The notes under the pieces were generated by a model. The model saw only the letters and a list, made by a program, of their open reading frames with translations, did no database searches and was not told the origin of the DNA. A stretch of 64,000 nt of DNA from Prorocentrum cordatum (taxonomy: Eukaryota > Sar > Dinophyceae > Prorocentrales > Prorocentraceae), in NCBI GenBank assembly GCA_963575745.1, contig CAUYUJ010014206.1:62001-126000 (forward strand), written 5' to 3'. The position numbers and the translations under genes were made by a program. Below, piece by piece: positions 43,274 through 53,825 of the stretch; the first letter of the stretch is position 1, and each line of letters starts with the position of its first letter.

Positions 43274-43454
43274 GGGCACGGAAAGAATGGGGACGATGCC
43301 CAACAGCGGATCTTGTTCGTTTTGAACAGGACTCGCTGTCCACGCCGCCGCGGCCTGTGTCCATTCGAGACAGAAGGCCGCCTGCCCAACAGCGGCCGCT
43401 GTTGGTTTGGGACAATGTTTGCTGTTGGGCATTGTGCCCATTCTTTCCGTACCC
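43274..43454. repeat. Inverted repeat with a 20-bp perfect palindrome
   Basis: Arms GGGCACGGAAAGAATGGGGA... (43,274-43,307) and ...CCCATTCTTTCCGTACCC (43,421-43,454), 31 of 34 positions paired. Near the right arm lies CCAACAGCGGCCGCTGTTGG (43,386-43,405), a perfect 20-bp palindrome. CCAACAG recurs around both arms. A foldback structure; no gene. Confidence 0.75.
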
Positions 43455-43579
43455 ATTTCGGGCGTCCAAAACGGGGGAACAACAGCAGCCCGCGTCGCCG
43501 TCGCTGGGGCCGTCCCGCCCCCGCGAGCGCGCGGCAGGAGGTGCTGATGGACGGCATCCTGGAGGAGCGGGCGACCCGG

Positions 43580-43740
43580 CGCGAGTGCGCGGGTGCGGGG
43601 GGAGGGGGACGGCGGCGGCGGCGGTGAGGGGGGGGAGAGGAGAGGGGGGGGGGGGCAGACAGCGATAGGCAGGGGCAGAGGCACACAGCGCAGCGATAGG
43701 CAGGGGCAGAGGCACCAGAGATGCCACCGCTTGACCTGCC
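43580..43740. repeat. G-rich tract and 2x GCGATAGGCAGGGGCAGAGG
   Basis: GGCGGCGG and long G runs (43,600-43,656), then GCGATAGGCAGGGGCAGAGG at about 43,668 and 43,692. Confidence 0.7.
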
Positions 43741-44022
43741 GAGCAGTGCGATCTGCCGAGATGGAGCAGAGGCGGCACGGTGCTCTCGCAGAGTCGGGGG
43801 GTGCAGAGGCAGAGAGACAGAGCGGTCTGGCGGCCCGTGGCGGCGCCGGAGGTGGGCCGCGGCGGGCGGAGGGGGGGGCCAGTGGGGGGGCCAGTGGCCT
43901 AGAGTTGGGCCTTTGGCTCTCCTCCGGTCCCTTCGATTCTGGGCGTGAACCAATGAGGGGGGCGAGAGAGGTGCGCTTCTCGGGCCCGGAAAGCCCCCTG
44001 CCATTTATCGCCCTCGCTGCCC

Positions 44023-44108
44023 TCGCTGCCCCCCCCCCATCCCTCCTCGTCCTCCTCCACCTCCTCCTCCTTCTCCTCCTCCTCCTCCTCCTCCTCCCTC
44101 CTCCTCCC
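44023..44108. repeat. (CTC)n microsatellite
   Basis: Pyrimidine tract CCTCCTCC/CTCCTC before a short plus-strand reading frame. Confidence 0.9.
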
Positions 44109-44109
44109 C

Positions 44110-44436
44110 GTGTGCGCCCATGTCGGCCAGGGATACAAACGGACCAAACATGTTCCTAAAGCCGAACGAGGAGCCCACCAGTTGTACACCTGCAGCCCGC
44201 GGCACTCCTTCCCGCCAGAAGTATTCCCTCGGGTGAAGTCTATCGGGCTCGGCGTGCAAACAACCTCGCTCGAGTTGCAGAGCCGAGCCGCGCGGCTACG
44301 AGTCGCCCACAATTCTACCCTCTTCCACTCCCTTTGTGACACTATGGGCAGAACCCTCGACGGCACGGACTACCTCTTCACCTTCGCTTATTCCGAGCTC
44401 TACCGCAATTCAATATTTGCCGACATGCGCGAATAA
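44110..44436 (+). CDS. Possible gene fragment, unrecognised
   Basis: 108-codon frame. From about 44,230 the peptide (FPRVKSIGLGVQTTSLEL, then SRAARLRVAHNSTLF and DYLFTFAYSELYRN) has unbiased, non-repetitive composition and a good hydrophobic pattern, unlike the surrounding arrays. No domain recognised, no start context, no neighbour that helps. It could be an exon or a chance frame. Confidence 0.25.
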   Translation: MCAHVGQGYKRTKHVPKAERGAHQLYTCSPRHSFPPEVFPRVKSIGLGVQTTSLELQSRAARLRVAHNSTLFHSLCDTMGRTLDGTDYLFTFAYSELYRNSIFADMRE

Positions 44437-44800
44437 CGCCTCAGTTCAGTGCTTATTCCGAGGCTTCCGCCTAACTTCACCCAAGAGGTGTCCAGGCCTA
44501 GCTCACTGCTGTCCTTGTGAAGGAGAGGGACCAGATGCGTCTATCTAGGACTGTCCTGCCGCGTGTTCGCAAGTGGGTGCCTCAGGTTACTGATGCCGAA
44601 ATTGATTTATACTTCTCCGTATCCTGAAGTCCAGTGAGGTTGTCCTTGGGTTCGTGTTCGTTGCTTTACTTAAACTGATCTTCAATTCCTGGGGCACCAC
44701 CCGCAGGTATCGGCAGGGTCCTGGGCGATGCTTATTCGGGTGCAGCTGCGTGGGAACAGACGATGTTCTCAACTACGCTTCCTGCCCGATTTCCTCTTCT
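44437..44800. other. Unique spacer, nothing recognised
   Basis: No repeats or convincing frame seen. Confidence 0.4.
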
Positions 44801-44804
44801 CCTG

Positions 44805-44990
44805 CTCCTCCTCTTCCTGTTCCTCCTCCTCCTCCTGCTCCTCCTCCCCCTCCTCTTCCTCCTCCTCCTCCTCTTTCTGCTCTTCCTCCTCCTCCTGGTC
44901 CTCCTCCTGGTCCTCCTCCTACTCCTCCCCCTCCCCCTCCTCCCCCTCCTCCCCCTTGTCCGCCCATTTATCGCCCCCCCCCATTACGCG
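44805..44990. repeat. (CCT)n pyrimidine tract
   Basis: About 180 bp of CCTCCT with TGCT/GGT interruptions; strong strand asymmetry. Confidence 0.95.
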
Positions 44991-45545
44991 ACGTCCACTG
45001 CCCCCTTGCCCCCCTCTCCCCATAGCGGCCCCTGGCATCGGGTCTACAGCTTGGCGCTCAAGCCAGCCCTCGCTGCATGTGGGACCAAAGATGCGGGCGC
45101 GCAGCGCCCATGCAGGGCACTGCGCGGTTGCCTTGTTTGGCGCCCTGGAGGGCGACTACGCCGCTTCCGCTGAGACTCCGAGGGGAAGATGCCAGTACAC
45201 TTGGCCGTCCTGGTCGAAAGTTTGACACGACGGGCGAACAACACACCCATACCCATCGGGGGGGCGGAGAGGGCTATGGGTGCGTGATGTCGGGTGGGGG
45301 CCCCAGCTCGAACGGGAACCTCTGCAGGGGTCTGGCAAACCACGCCCATGCCCATGGCCAGTCCTCCTCCTTCCGACCCTCGTCGGAGGTTGGGGGGTGT
45401 GAACGGAAGCGACCACAACAGGAACATCGGTTTCGGTTCGCTTCGTGCGTGCGGGCGAGGCGACGTTTCACGAGTTTCTGCGCTGGTGCAGGCCAATTGT
45501 TGCCAAAAGGGTCGCGCCCCGAGCGCCGGGCGTGGCCCCCAGTTG
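44991..45545. other. GC-rich spacer, no gene seen
   Basis: Contains CGGTTTCGGTTCGCTTCGTG..GCGGGCGAGGCGACG (45,425-45,470), related to 17,002-17,055. Confidence 0.4.
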
Positions 45546-45546
45546 T

Positions 45547-45790
45547 CCCAGCAGTTGTCCCGATGGTTGTGGTTGTCCCGATCGTTGTCCCGATGGTTGC
45601 CCCGATGGTTGTCCCGATGGTTGTCCCGATGGATGTTCCGATGGTTGTCCCGATGGTTGTTCCGATGGCTGTCCCGACTGTTGTCCCGAGTGTTAACAGA
45701 TGGGTGATAGGTAGATCGATCGATATATCGATGTCGTTAGATGTTGCCCCGATGGTTGTGCCGATGGTTGTCCCGATGGTTGACGGATGG
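45547..45790. repeat. GGTTGTCCCGAT 12-bp minisatellite
   Basis: About 12 units (45,547-45,695) and three more (45,745-45,785), in phase with codons so that a Val-Val-Pro-Met repeat is read. Not treated as a gene. Confidence 0.9.
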
Positions 45791-45799
45791 ATAAAAGAG

Positions 45800-46337
45800 A
45801 TATACATGTATGTATTGAGATATCGATATGGAGAGGTGTATAAATATATCGATACATATGCACCATATTTATGTATATGTATAAATGCATGTATATACAT
45901 ATGATTACATTTGTCTATGTATATATACATGTATATTATGATTATAGACTATATAAATATCGATTACTCTATATACATATGTGTTGATTGTTTGATTTAT
46001 TCATCGTCTCAGATACTTATAAATTGATATTAGTAGTTTGGTAAGGTTATTGCTCGATCGTCATATAGGTATAGATATATACACGTATTGGTATAGTGAT
46101 TTATTCATGTTTTAATATAGTTATACATATATCGATACATATCTATATAGTGTTTGTATATATATATATATACCGTTATTAATACAGATCTACCAATATA
46201 GTGATCGTATCATGGTCGTTCCGACGTATTGGCATATGTATAGCTGGATCGGCCTACGTGTGTATATATATGTTGGCATGTATGTATGTATGTATGTATG
46301 TATGTATGTATGTATATATATATATAAATATATGTAT
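45800..46337. repeat. AT-rich region with TA and ATGT microsatellites
   Basis: TATA-rich, no gene. (ATGT)n at 46,278-46,313 and (TA)n at 46,157-46,172 and 46,313-46,325. Confidence 0.85.
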
Positions 46338-47200
46338 ATCGGAGTAGGGCCCCGGGGCGGTGCCTGTCATCTCCATGGGGTGTACAGGGCGCCCCCGGGA
46401 GCGTCCGAAGCGTCCCGCACGACCCCTGGGACCGCCAGGAACAGTTCGAGACCGCCCAAGACGGCCCGCGAGCGCTCCAAGACGCGCATAGATAGCCTCA
46501 GGAATGGCCAGGAAGGCCCGAAGACGTTCCAAGAGAGCTCCATGAGGCCCCGAAGGCATCCCAAGAGGCCTCCCAAGAGAGCCCCGACAAGCCAAAATCG
46601 TTGATTTTAATAGTTTTTTTCTAGGTTTTTGGCCTTCTCGCTTGTTCGGGGTTCCGACGCTCCAAGACCGTCCAAGAGTCTCCCAAAACCGCTCCAAGAC
46701 GGCCGAACAGGCCCCCAAGGCCGCCCCAAGACAGCCCAAGAGACCCCCAAAATCGTCCCAAGACGGCCCAGGAGAGCCCCAAGATGGCCCAGGAGCCGCC
46801 CAAGACGGTTCCAGGAGAGCCCCGACAGGGCTTCAAGACTGCCTAAGCGAGCCCAGCGGGCCCCAAGAGGGCCCCGCGAGGCCCCAAGAAGCCCCAAAGA
46901 GGCCTCCAAGAGCCTCCCCGGAGGCCCCCAAGGGGCCCCCAAGATGCCCAAAAATGGCCCTGAGCGCACCCCAAGGCGCCTCCAGGAGAGCCCAACAGGC
47001 CTCCGAGAGGCCCCTAAGAGGCCCACTGGAGGCCCTCAGGAGGTCGTCCCCATCATGTTCCCGGAAGGCGGTCCGGGAACATGATTCCGCGCCTTGGAAG
47101 AGTTTTCTGCGCTTTCCGAGGCGCCTTCCGAGGCGCCTTGGACGACGTACAAATGTTTCTATAGATTGTCCTTCTCCTGTGTACATAATCCTACATGTCT
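46338..47200. repeat. Higher-order repeat R, copy 1
   Basis: Order: GGTGCCTGTCATCTCCATGG, CCAAGACGG array, a core with GACAAGCCAAAATCGTTGAT, more array, hairpin (47,054-47,083), then GATTCCGCGCCTTGGA and CTTGGACGACGTAC, ending in CCTGTGTACATAATCCTACA. Similar order in copies 2 and 3. Confidence 0.85.
47054..47083. repeat. Palindromic hairpin, copy 1
   Basis: CATGTTCCCGGA-AGGCGG-TCCGGGAACATG: perfect 12-bp stem, 6-nt loop. Confidence 0.95.
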
Positions 47201-47213
47201 TACGTATGTTTCT

Positions 47214-47238
47214 CTCTCTCTCTCTCTCGCTCTCTCTC

Positions 47239-47270
<32 letters not shown>

Positions 47271-47442
47271 TGCATGCATGCATGCATGCATGCATGTATG
47301 TATGTATGTATGTGTGTATGTATATACATATATATATATACACACACCCTTCCCCCAAGCCCTCCCGAGTCGTGCCACTTCCTTCCATGTAGTTCAAATT
47401 CTTCCGTATTTATATACATGTGTGTATGTGTATGTGTGTATA

Positions 47443-47476
<34 letters not shown>
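47214..47476. repeat. TC, ATGT, ATGC and TA microsatellites
   Basis: (TC)n at 47,214-47,238, (ATGT)n and (ATGC)n at 47,242-47,312, (TA)n at 47,328-47,342 and 47,437-47,476. Confidence 0.95.
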
Positions 47477-47477
<1 letters not shown>

Positions 47478-48008
47478 GCCGTCCAAGAGTCTCCCAAAAC
47501 CGCTCCAAGACGGCCGAAGAGGCCCCCAAGACCGCCCCAAGACGGCCCAAGAGACCCCCAAAATCGTCCCAAGACGGCCCAGGAGAGCCCCAAGATGGCC
47601 CAGGAGCCGCCCAAGACGGTTCCAGGAGAGCCCCGACAGGGCTTCAAGACTGCCTAAGCGAGCCCAGCGGTCCCCAAGAGGGCCCCGCGAGGCCCCAAGA
47701 GGCCCCAAAGAGGCCCCCAAGAGCCTCCCCGGAGGCCCCCAGAGGCCCCCAAGATGCCCAAAAATGGCCCTGAGCGCGCCCCAAGACGCCTCCAGGAGAG
47801 CCCAACAGGCCTCCGAGAGGCCCCCAAGAGGCCCACTGGAGGCCCTCAGGAGGTCGTCCCCATCATGTTCCCGGAAGGCGGTCCGGGAACATGATTCCGC
47901 GCCTTGGAGGAGTATTCTGCGCCTTCCGAGGCGCCTTGGACGACGTACGCATGTTTCTATATATTGTTTTCTCCTGTGTACATAATCCTACATGTATTAC
48001 GTATGTTT
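47477..48008. repeat. Higher-order repeat R, copy 2 (5'-truncated)
   Basis: Begins at CCGTCCAAGAGTCTCCCAAA, which is internal to copy 1 (46,667), and is otherwise ~97% identical, including the hairpin at 47,864-47,893 and the ending TACATAATCCTACATGTATT. Its left edge abuts a TA microsatellite. Confidence 0.9.
47864..47893. repeat. Palindromic hairpin, copy 2
   Basis: Identical to copy 1, perfect 12-bp stem, loop AGGCGG. Confidence 0.95.
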
Positions 48009-48046
<38 letters not shown>

Positions 48047-48050
<4 letters not shown>

Positions 48051-48850
48051 GAGTCGGGCCCGGGGGCGGCCCGGGGCGGTGCCTGTAATCTCCATGGGGG
48101 GTGCAGGGCGCCCCCGGGAGCGTCCGAAGCGTCCCGGAGGGCCCCTGGGACCGCCAGGAACAGATCGAGACCGCCGAAAACGGCCCGCGAGCGCTCCAAG
48201 ACGCGTATAGATAGCCTCAGGAATGGCCAGGAAGCCCCGAAGACGTTCCAAGAGAGCTCCATGAGGCCCCGAAGGCATCCCAAGAGCCTCCCAAGAGAGC
48301 CGCGACAAGCCAAAATCGTTGATTTATTTTTTTGTTCACGCTTTGGGGCCTATCTCGCTTTTTCTGGTTCGACGCTCCAAGATCGTCAAAAGTCTCCCAA
48401 AACCGCCCAAGACGGCCGAAGAGGCCCCCAAGACGCCCCAAGACGGCCCAAGCGTACCCAAAATCGTCCCAAGACGGCCCAGAGAGAGAGCCCAAAGATG
48501 GCCCAGGAGCGCCCAAGACGGTTCCAGGGAGGGCCCCGACAGGGCTCAAAGACGCTAGCGACCCCAGCGGGCCCCAAGAGCCCCCCGCGAGGCACAAGAG
48601 GCCCCAGAGAGGCCCCAGAGCCTCCCCGGAGGCCCCAAGAGGCCCCCAAGATGCCCAACAATGGCCCTGAGCGCGCCCCAAGACGCCTCCAGGAGAGCCC
48701 AACAGGCCTCCGAGAGGCCCCTAAGAGGCCCCTTGGAGGCCCTCAGAAGGTCGTCCCCATCATGTTCCCGGAAGGCGGTCGGGGAACATGATTCCGCGCC
48801 TTGGAGGAGTATTCTGCGCCTTCCGAGGCGCCTTGGACGACGTACGATTC
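48047..48850. repeat. Higher-order repeat R, copy 3
   Basis: Preceded by (TA)n at 48,012-48,046; starts GGAGTCGGGCCCGGGGGCGG and follows copy 1 with small deletions, core GACAAGCCAAAATCGTTGAT at 48,303, hairpin at 48,761-48,790, ending CCTTGGACGACGTAC at about 48,845. Confidence 0.88.
48761..48790. repeat. Palindromic hairpin, copy 3
   Basis: Same stem as copies 1 and 2 with one mismatch (TCGGGG in the right arm). Confidence 0.9.
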
Positions 48851-49059
48851 ATATTCTTGAACGCTTTCAGGAAACATGATTTCTCACCGTTTCGGAACGC
48901 TTTCCTACTGCTGCGGTGCTCTGGGGGGAAGGGACGGGGGTCCGGGGACATGATCGGGAGGTTAGGGAACGAGGGTTTGGAGAAGAGCAGTAGGACAGAC
49001 GGACGGGGCCCGGGGGCGGGGATGGGGTGGTGCCACCGGTTGGCATGGCCGCCCCGGGC

Positions 49060-49520
49060 GTCCTGTGGGGTCCACGAACCCGCCCAAGACGGCCCATGGG
49101 GCCCCAAAAACAGCCCAAGAGGCCCACAAGACAGCCTCAGCGAAGCCCAAGAGGGCCCCAAGACGCTCAAGAGCGCCCCAACAGGGCCCGAGATGGCTTG
49201 AAGATAGCCGAAGAGGGCCCCAAGAGGGTCTTCAAGAGGCAAACACCGGCCTATTTCCATTCGTAAAGCATACATTTTCAGCATACTCGTTTGTTTGGTC
49301 CTCACAGTGCCCCAGACGCCCCCGAGCCCCAAGACAGCCCAAGAGAGACCCAAGAGGGCCCAAGACGGCCCAAAATGGTCGTCCTGTTGAGCTTCACGGA
49401 AACCCCCAAAGAAGGCCCAAGAGGCCCTAAAAGCCGGCCAGTAGCCCCAAGACCGCCTCAGGAAGGCCCAAGGGGCCTCGTTCGAAATCATGTTCCCAGA
49501 AGCTTCTCGGGAAAACATGA
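49060..49520. repeat. Higher-order repeat S, copy 1
   Basis: CCAAGA array with core TTTTCAGCATACTCGTTTG at about 49,274 and array again, ending in the hairpin CATGTTCCCAGA...TCGGGAAAACATG (49,489-49,519). Confidence 0.8.
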
Positions 49521-49654
49521 TTCCGGTTTTAGGGCGCCCAATAGGGCCCAAGACGGCCACGAAAAGGGCCCACAAGCGGCCTTCAAAAAGGCCCGGATGG
49601 CCACAGTTCGTTGATTTGCGTGAGACGTTGTCGGATTTCTTCCGCGCGGAGGAG

Positions 49655-49900
49655 ACGGAGAGGGCGAAGGAGGAGGAGGAGGAAGAGGAGGAAGAGGAAA
49701 AGGAGGAGGAGGCGGGGAGGAGGAGTGGAGGGGAGGAGGGGGGGGAGAGAGGAGGAGGCTCGAGGGCGATCGACGATCGGCGACGACGACCGGCGACGGT
49801 GATTGACGACGACGACGACGACCATGACGACGACGACGACGACGATCGACGACGGTCGACGGCCGACGACGACGACGATCGACGATGATGACAATAGTCG
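49655..49900. repeat. (GGA)n then (GAC)n tracts
   Basis: Purine tract 49,660-49,760 and GAC/GTC triplets 49,770-49,900 between the two S copies. Confidence 0.95.
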
Positions 49901-49964
49901 ACGGCGCCGATCGACGATCGACGGCGACTACGACGGCCACGCCGACGGCGGCGACGCTGCCCGC

Positions 49965-50310
49965 GTGACAGCCCAAGAGGCACACAAGACAGCCTCATCG
50001 AGGCCCCAGAGGGCCCCAAGACGTCCAAGAGCGCCTCAAGAGGGCCCGAGATGGCTTGAAGATGGCCGAAGAGGGCCCCAAGAGGGCCTTCAAGAGGCAA
50101 AACTATACCCATTCCTCGTGTAAGACGTACAATGTCAGCATACTCGCTTGCTTCGTCCTCCAAGTGGCCCCCGAGGAGCCCCAAGACAGCCCAAGACGGC
50201 CCCAAAGGCCCCAAAGCCGGCCCAGGAGGCCCCCAAAACGGCCTCAGGGAGGCCCAACAGGGCCTCGTTCGAAATCATGTTCCCGGAAGTTTCTCCGGGA
50301 ACATGACTTC
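49965..50310. repeat. Higher-order repeat S, copy 2
   Basis: CACAAGACAGCCTCA, GAGATGGCTTGAAGATGGCC, core ATGTCAGCATACTCGCTTG and array, matching copy 1, ending at the hairpin 50,276-50,305. Confidence 0.82.
50276..50305. repeat. Palindromic hairpin, copy 5
   Basis: CATGTTCCCGGA-AGTTTC-TCCGGGAACATG: the same perfect 12-bp stem as copies 1 and 2 with a different loop. Confidence 0.95.
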
Positions 50311-50464
50311 CGGGTTCCCAGCGCGCCCAAAAGTCAGAAGCACCATAAGGGGTACCAAAAGCGTAGGGGTACCAAAAGCGGGTGGGGTTAGCTTCATTTT
50401 AGATGCATCGCAACGAAGCGCGCGCATTCGAAGGATTCGCTTGCACCTTGCATTGCGAAACAAT

Positions 50465-50690
50465 ACTTCTCTCTCCTTCCCCCCCCCGCCTCCCTCTTCC
50501 TTCCTCCTTTCCCCTTCCGATCCCTCCTCCTCGCACCTCCCCATCATCTTCGACCTTCCTTCTCAGTCCTCCTCCTCTCCCTCCTCCTCCTCGGTCCTCC
50601 CCCATCCCTCATCATCATCGCCACCATCATCGTCACCACTTTCCTCCTCTTCTTCCTCTTCCCTCCCCTTTTCCGCCGCCGCTCGCGGGC
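50465..50690. repeat. Pyrimidine-rich TCC tract
   Basis: CTCC/TCCTCC-rich, broken by short unique pieces. Confidence 0.85.
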
Positions 50691-50774
50691 ACGCAGCGGG
50701 GCGCCTCGAGAGGCGCGCCTCTCCAAGAGCAGGGGCAATGGGGGGGGGGGCGGGGATAGGGGAGTGGATGGGGG

Positions 50775-50915
50775 GAGGAGTAGGAGGAGGAGGAGGAGGA
50801 GGAGGAGGAGGAGGAGGAGGAGGAGGAGGAGGTAAGAGGATGACGATGAGGAGGAGGAGGAGGAGGAGGAGGAGGAGGAGGAGGAGGAGGAGGAGGAGGA
50901 GGAGGAGGAGGTGCA
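50775..50915. repeat. (GGA)n purine tract
   Basis: Nearly pure GGA triplets with one GTAAGAGGATGACGAT interruption. Confidence 0.97.
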
Positions 50916-52090
50916 TTGTGGGCATCCGGATTACTTCTGCCATGGGAAACTGCTTCGTTTTTGGCCATTTAGCGCGGGGCCGTCTGGGTGCATCTTGGGG
51001 GCATCCTGGACTGAGTTGGGGTAGTTTGGGGGGGCTCTTGGGCCGTTTCTTGCTGCCAGGAATGCAAAAACGCTGCGATTCACCAGTAGTACTTAAATGC
51101 TGATGCCGATGGAAGGTTCTTGATAAGTTGTTTGTTTACTGATGTGTTCAATGCGTGTCTAATGTGTGTTCGTTGTTCGTTCAGGCTGCATTGCATCGTT
51201 TGCGTTTTTGCATCGGTTATTTGCACGGCTGTCGCGTGCCCGCGAACCGTAGAATACTTGAGAGCGTGTTGAGGGAGCTGTGCGTGTGTGCGTGTGTGTG
51301 CGCGGTTTCGCCCGCGCATTTCGACGGTTCGGAGCGCTCTCCAGCCGCTGAACAAATGCGTGCAACATCGTGGCATGGCATGGGCTCGTATACCCTTTAG
51401 CGCCGTGCCGATGGATCGCGAGAGGGGTGCTTGGACGTCAGCTATGCGCGCGGGCCGCGAAGTTGTTGTTGTGCTCGGGGGGGGGGGGGATATGCAATGT
51501 ATGAGTAATGCCAAGGCAGCTACCTGTCTGGGTAGTGCGGAAGCGCGCTGCGACTGGTTGTTTTCTGGGCGGCGCATGGGTGCCATCCCTGGGATGTTCG
51601 CTGTGCCCGCTGCCCCATCATTGCGCCAGTCCTAAATGGGCGTAAGCTGTTTTGTTGTCGTGTGTCCTTCATTTCGGTCCCGCGGGGCGTGGAGCCACGC
51701 GGTCGCGCGCGCCGGGTGCTGCGTGGGGCGCGCAGCAGCAGTGCCGGCTTGCTCATGACAAATTATGCTACCGAAGGGCCGCACTTACGCGGTTAGCGCG
51801 CGCGACGCGAAAGATTTCGAGTGCGAAGTCTACGTCTGCAGCGCGCCGCCATTCGCATCGCCCGGCCCGCAGGTTTTTCTTGCAACCCCTTTATCTGGAG
51901 GCCGAGTGTTTGAGTAGCGACGGATCTCATATTCGGAACAAGAATTGGATGAAGAGGTACCAACCGACGCTCTCGAAATTCATCGATCACATACTCCCGG
52001 AAAGCGAGAAGGCGGCGCTTCACATATCCACCTGCCTGCGGCGTCTGCCGCCGGCGCGCGAGCGCAGCTGGCCTGAGCGGTTGTCGCCGC
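50916..52090. other. Spacer with no firm gene
   Basis: Short GGGG/CTTGGG patch at 50,980-51,050. A plus-strand segment at 51,890-52,020 (YLEAECLSSDGSHIRNKN, then MKRYQPTLSKFIDHILPES) has coding-like composition and might be an exon of the gene whose next pieces lie at 53,826 onward. The rest shows nothing. Confidence 0.35.
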
Positions 52091-52099
52091 GTAAGGGTG

Positions 52100-52560
52100 G
52101 TCGACCGCGGTCGCAATGTTGCAGACCGCAGCCCCCGCGGACGGGGAGGTTCCATTTCGATCCGCGTAAGGTAACGCGCCGTTGCATTCCCCAAGGGCTT
52201 ACGGAAATGGCGACAGTTTCGCCGTTCGGAGCCCCCCACAACGGCGAGGTGTCATCCTTGCAATCGTAAGGCCTCGCGCCGTTGGACCCGGCAAACGCTG
52301 GCGAAAGTGGGGACAGACTCGCAGTTTGCAGCCCCCGCAGTGGCGGCGAGACGCAATTGCGATCTTCGTAAGACGTCGCAAGACGCCACTCCGCTGGACC
52401 CCCCTGGGCTCGCGAAAGTGGCGGAGACGGTCGCAGTGCGCAGCTTCCCGGTGGCTGTGGGGTTTCGTTCAGACTCGCGCAAGGCACAACTCTGCTGGAC
52501 CTCTGAGGGGCCAACGGAAGTGGGGGCAGATTCGCAGTTCATGGCCCCCCAAGGGCGGCG
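52100..52560. repeat. ~100-bp tandem repeat, five units
   Basis: CGCAG(T/A)..GCAGCCCCCGC-type blocks at about 52,131, 52,231, 52,331, 52,443 and 52,544, each followed by GTAAGG or GTAAGAC and GCGAAAGTGGGG or similar. Degenerate. Confidence 0.75.
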
Positions 52561-52834
52561 AGAAGGAGGGAGTTGGGCCAGGGGGGGCGCTCGCACCCCC
52601 GAGGGAGAAGAAAATATGGAGGAAGCGGCGAGGTGGAGGAGGAGGAGGAGGGAGGGCGACGGAGACCCGAGGCTTTATGCAAAGGGACAACCCAGGAGGA
52701 CTGAGAAAACACAAGGTAGTTTCGTTGTAATACCACCAGGGTTTTCGCCGGGAGGCGTGCTGCGGATTGGCGCCGGAAGGCCAGGGCGCCCCCGCTGCGC
52801 GCCAGGGGCAACATGCAGTTCCACAATGTTGGGC
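52361..52834. repeat. Long direct repeat D, copy 1
   Basis: ~474 bp, ~93% similar to 53,368-53,825. Ends with GGCGCCGGAAGGCCAGGGC, CGCCAGGGGCAACATGCAGT and TCCACAAT. The pair flanks the first palindromic 42-bp array. Confidence 0.9.
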
Positions 52835-52904
52835 CGTCTTGAAGGCCGTCTTGGGCGTCTTGGAGGCCTCTCGGGGCCCTTTCGGGGCTGTCCTGCGGGG
52901 CTCG

Positions 52905-53360
52905 TTCTCGCGCGAACGGGTTCGTTCTCGCAAGATGGCGCGCCCGTTCTTGCGAGAACGGGGAAGTTCTCGGAGGATGGCGCGCCCGCTCTTGCGAGAA
53001 CGGGGCGTTCTCGTAGGATGGCGCGCCCGCTCTTGCGAGAACGGGGACGTTCTCGCGGGATGGCGCGCCCGCTCTTGCGAGAACGGGGGCGTTCTCGTAA
53101 GATGGCGCGCCCGCTCTTGCGAGAACGGGGGCGCTCTCGTAGGATGGCGCGCCCGCTCTTGCGAGAACGGGGGCGTTCTCGTGGGATGGCGCCGCCGTTG
53201 TTGCGAGAACGTGGACGTTCTCGTGGGATGGCGCGCCCGCTCTTGCGAGGGCGGGGACGTTCTCGTCGTAAGATGGCGCCGCCGTTCTCGTAGGATGGCG
53301 CGCCCTCTCGTGCGAGAACGTAGACGTTTCTCGTAAGATGGCGCGCCCGCTCTTGCGATA
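52905..53360. repeat. 42-bp palindromic minisatellite, array 1
   Basis: About 11 units with ATGGCGCGCCCGCTCTTGCG, GAGAACGGGGACGTTCTCGT and AAG. Each unit has two dyads: GGCGCGCC and CTTGCGAGAACG/CGTTCTCGCAAG. The 42-bp period keeps frames open (Met-Ala-Arg-Pro-Leu-Leu-Arg-Glu-Arg-Gly-Arg-Ser-Arg repeats), which I regard as incidental. Confidence 0.95.
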
Positions 53361-53367
53361 ACGATTC

Positions 53368-53825
53368 GATCTTCGTAAGACGCCACTCCGCTGGACCCCC
53401 GGGGCTCGCGAAAGTGGCGGAGACGGTCGCAGTGCGCAGCTTCCCGGTGGCGGCGGGGTAATTCTAACTCGCGTGAGGCACAGCTCTGCTGGACCTCTGA
53501 GGGGCCAACGGAAGTGGGGGCAGATTCGCAGTTCAAGGCCCCCACAAGGCGGCGAGAAGGAGGGGGTTGGGCCAGGGGGGGGCGCTCGCACCCCCGAGGA
53601 AGAAGGAGAAAGGGAGGAAGCGGCGAGGTGGGGGAGGGGGGGGAGGGCGACGGAGACCCGAGGCTTTATGCAAAGGGACAACCCAGGAGGATTGAGAAAA
53701 CACAAGGTAGTTTCGCTGTAATGCCACCAGGGCTTTCGCCGAGAGGCGCGCTGCGGATTGGCGCCGGAAGGCCAGGGCACCCCCGCTGCGCGCCAGGGGC
53801 AACATGCAGTTCCACAATATTGGGC
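53368..53825. repeat. Long direct repeat D, copy 2
   Basis: Second copy of repeat D; ends where a coding segment begins. Confidence 0.9.

Noticed and set aside
46642-47985. 447-codon plus-strand frame
   Set aside because: Crosses array, TC/ATGT/TA microsatellites and a second array; peptide is repeat-derived.
48760-50214. 484-codon minus-strand frame
   Set aside because: Translation of CCAAGA arrays, GGA and GAC tracts.
52905-53360. CRISPR-like array (regular palindromic repeats)
   Set aside because: Units are contiguous with no unique spacers, no cas genes, eukaryotic context.
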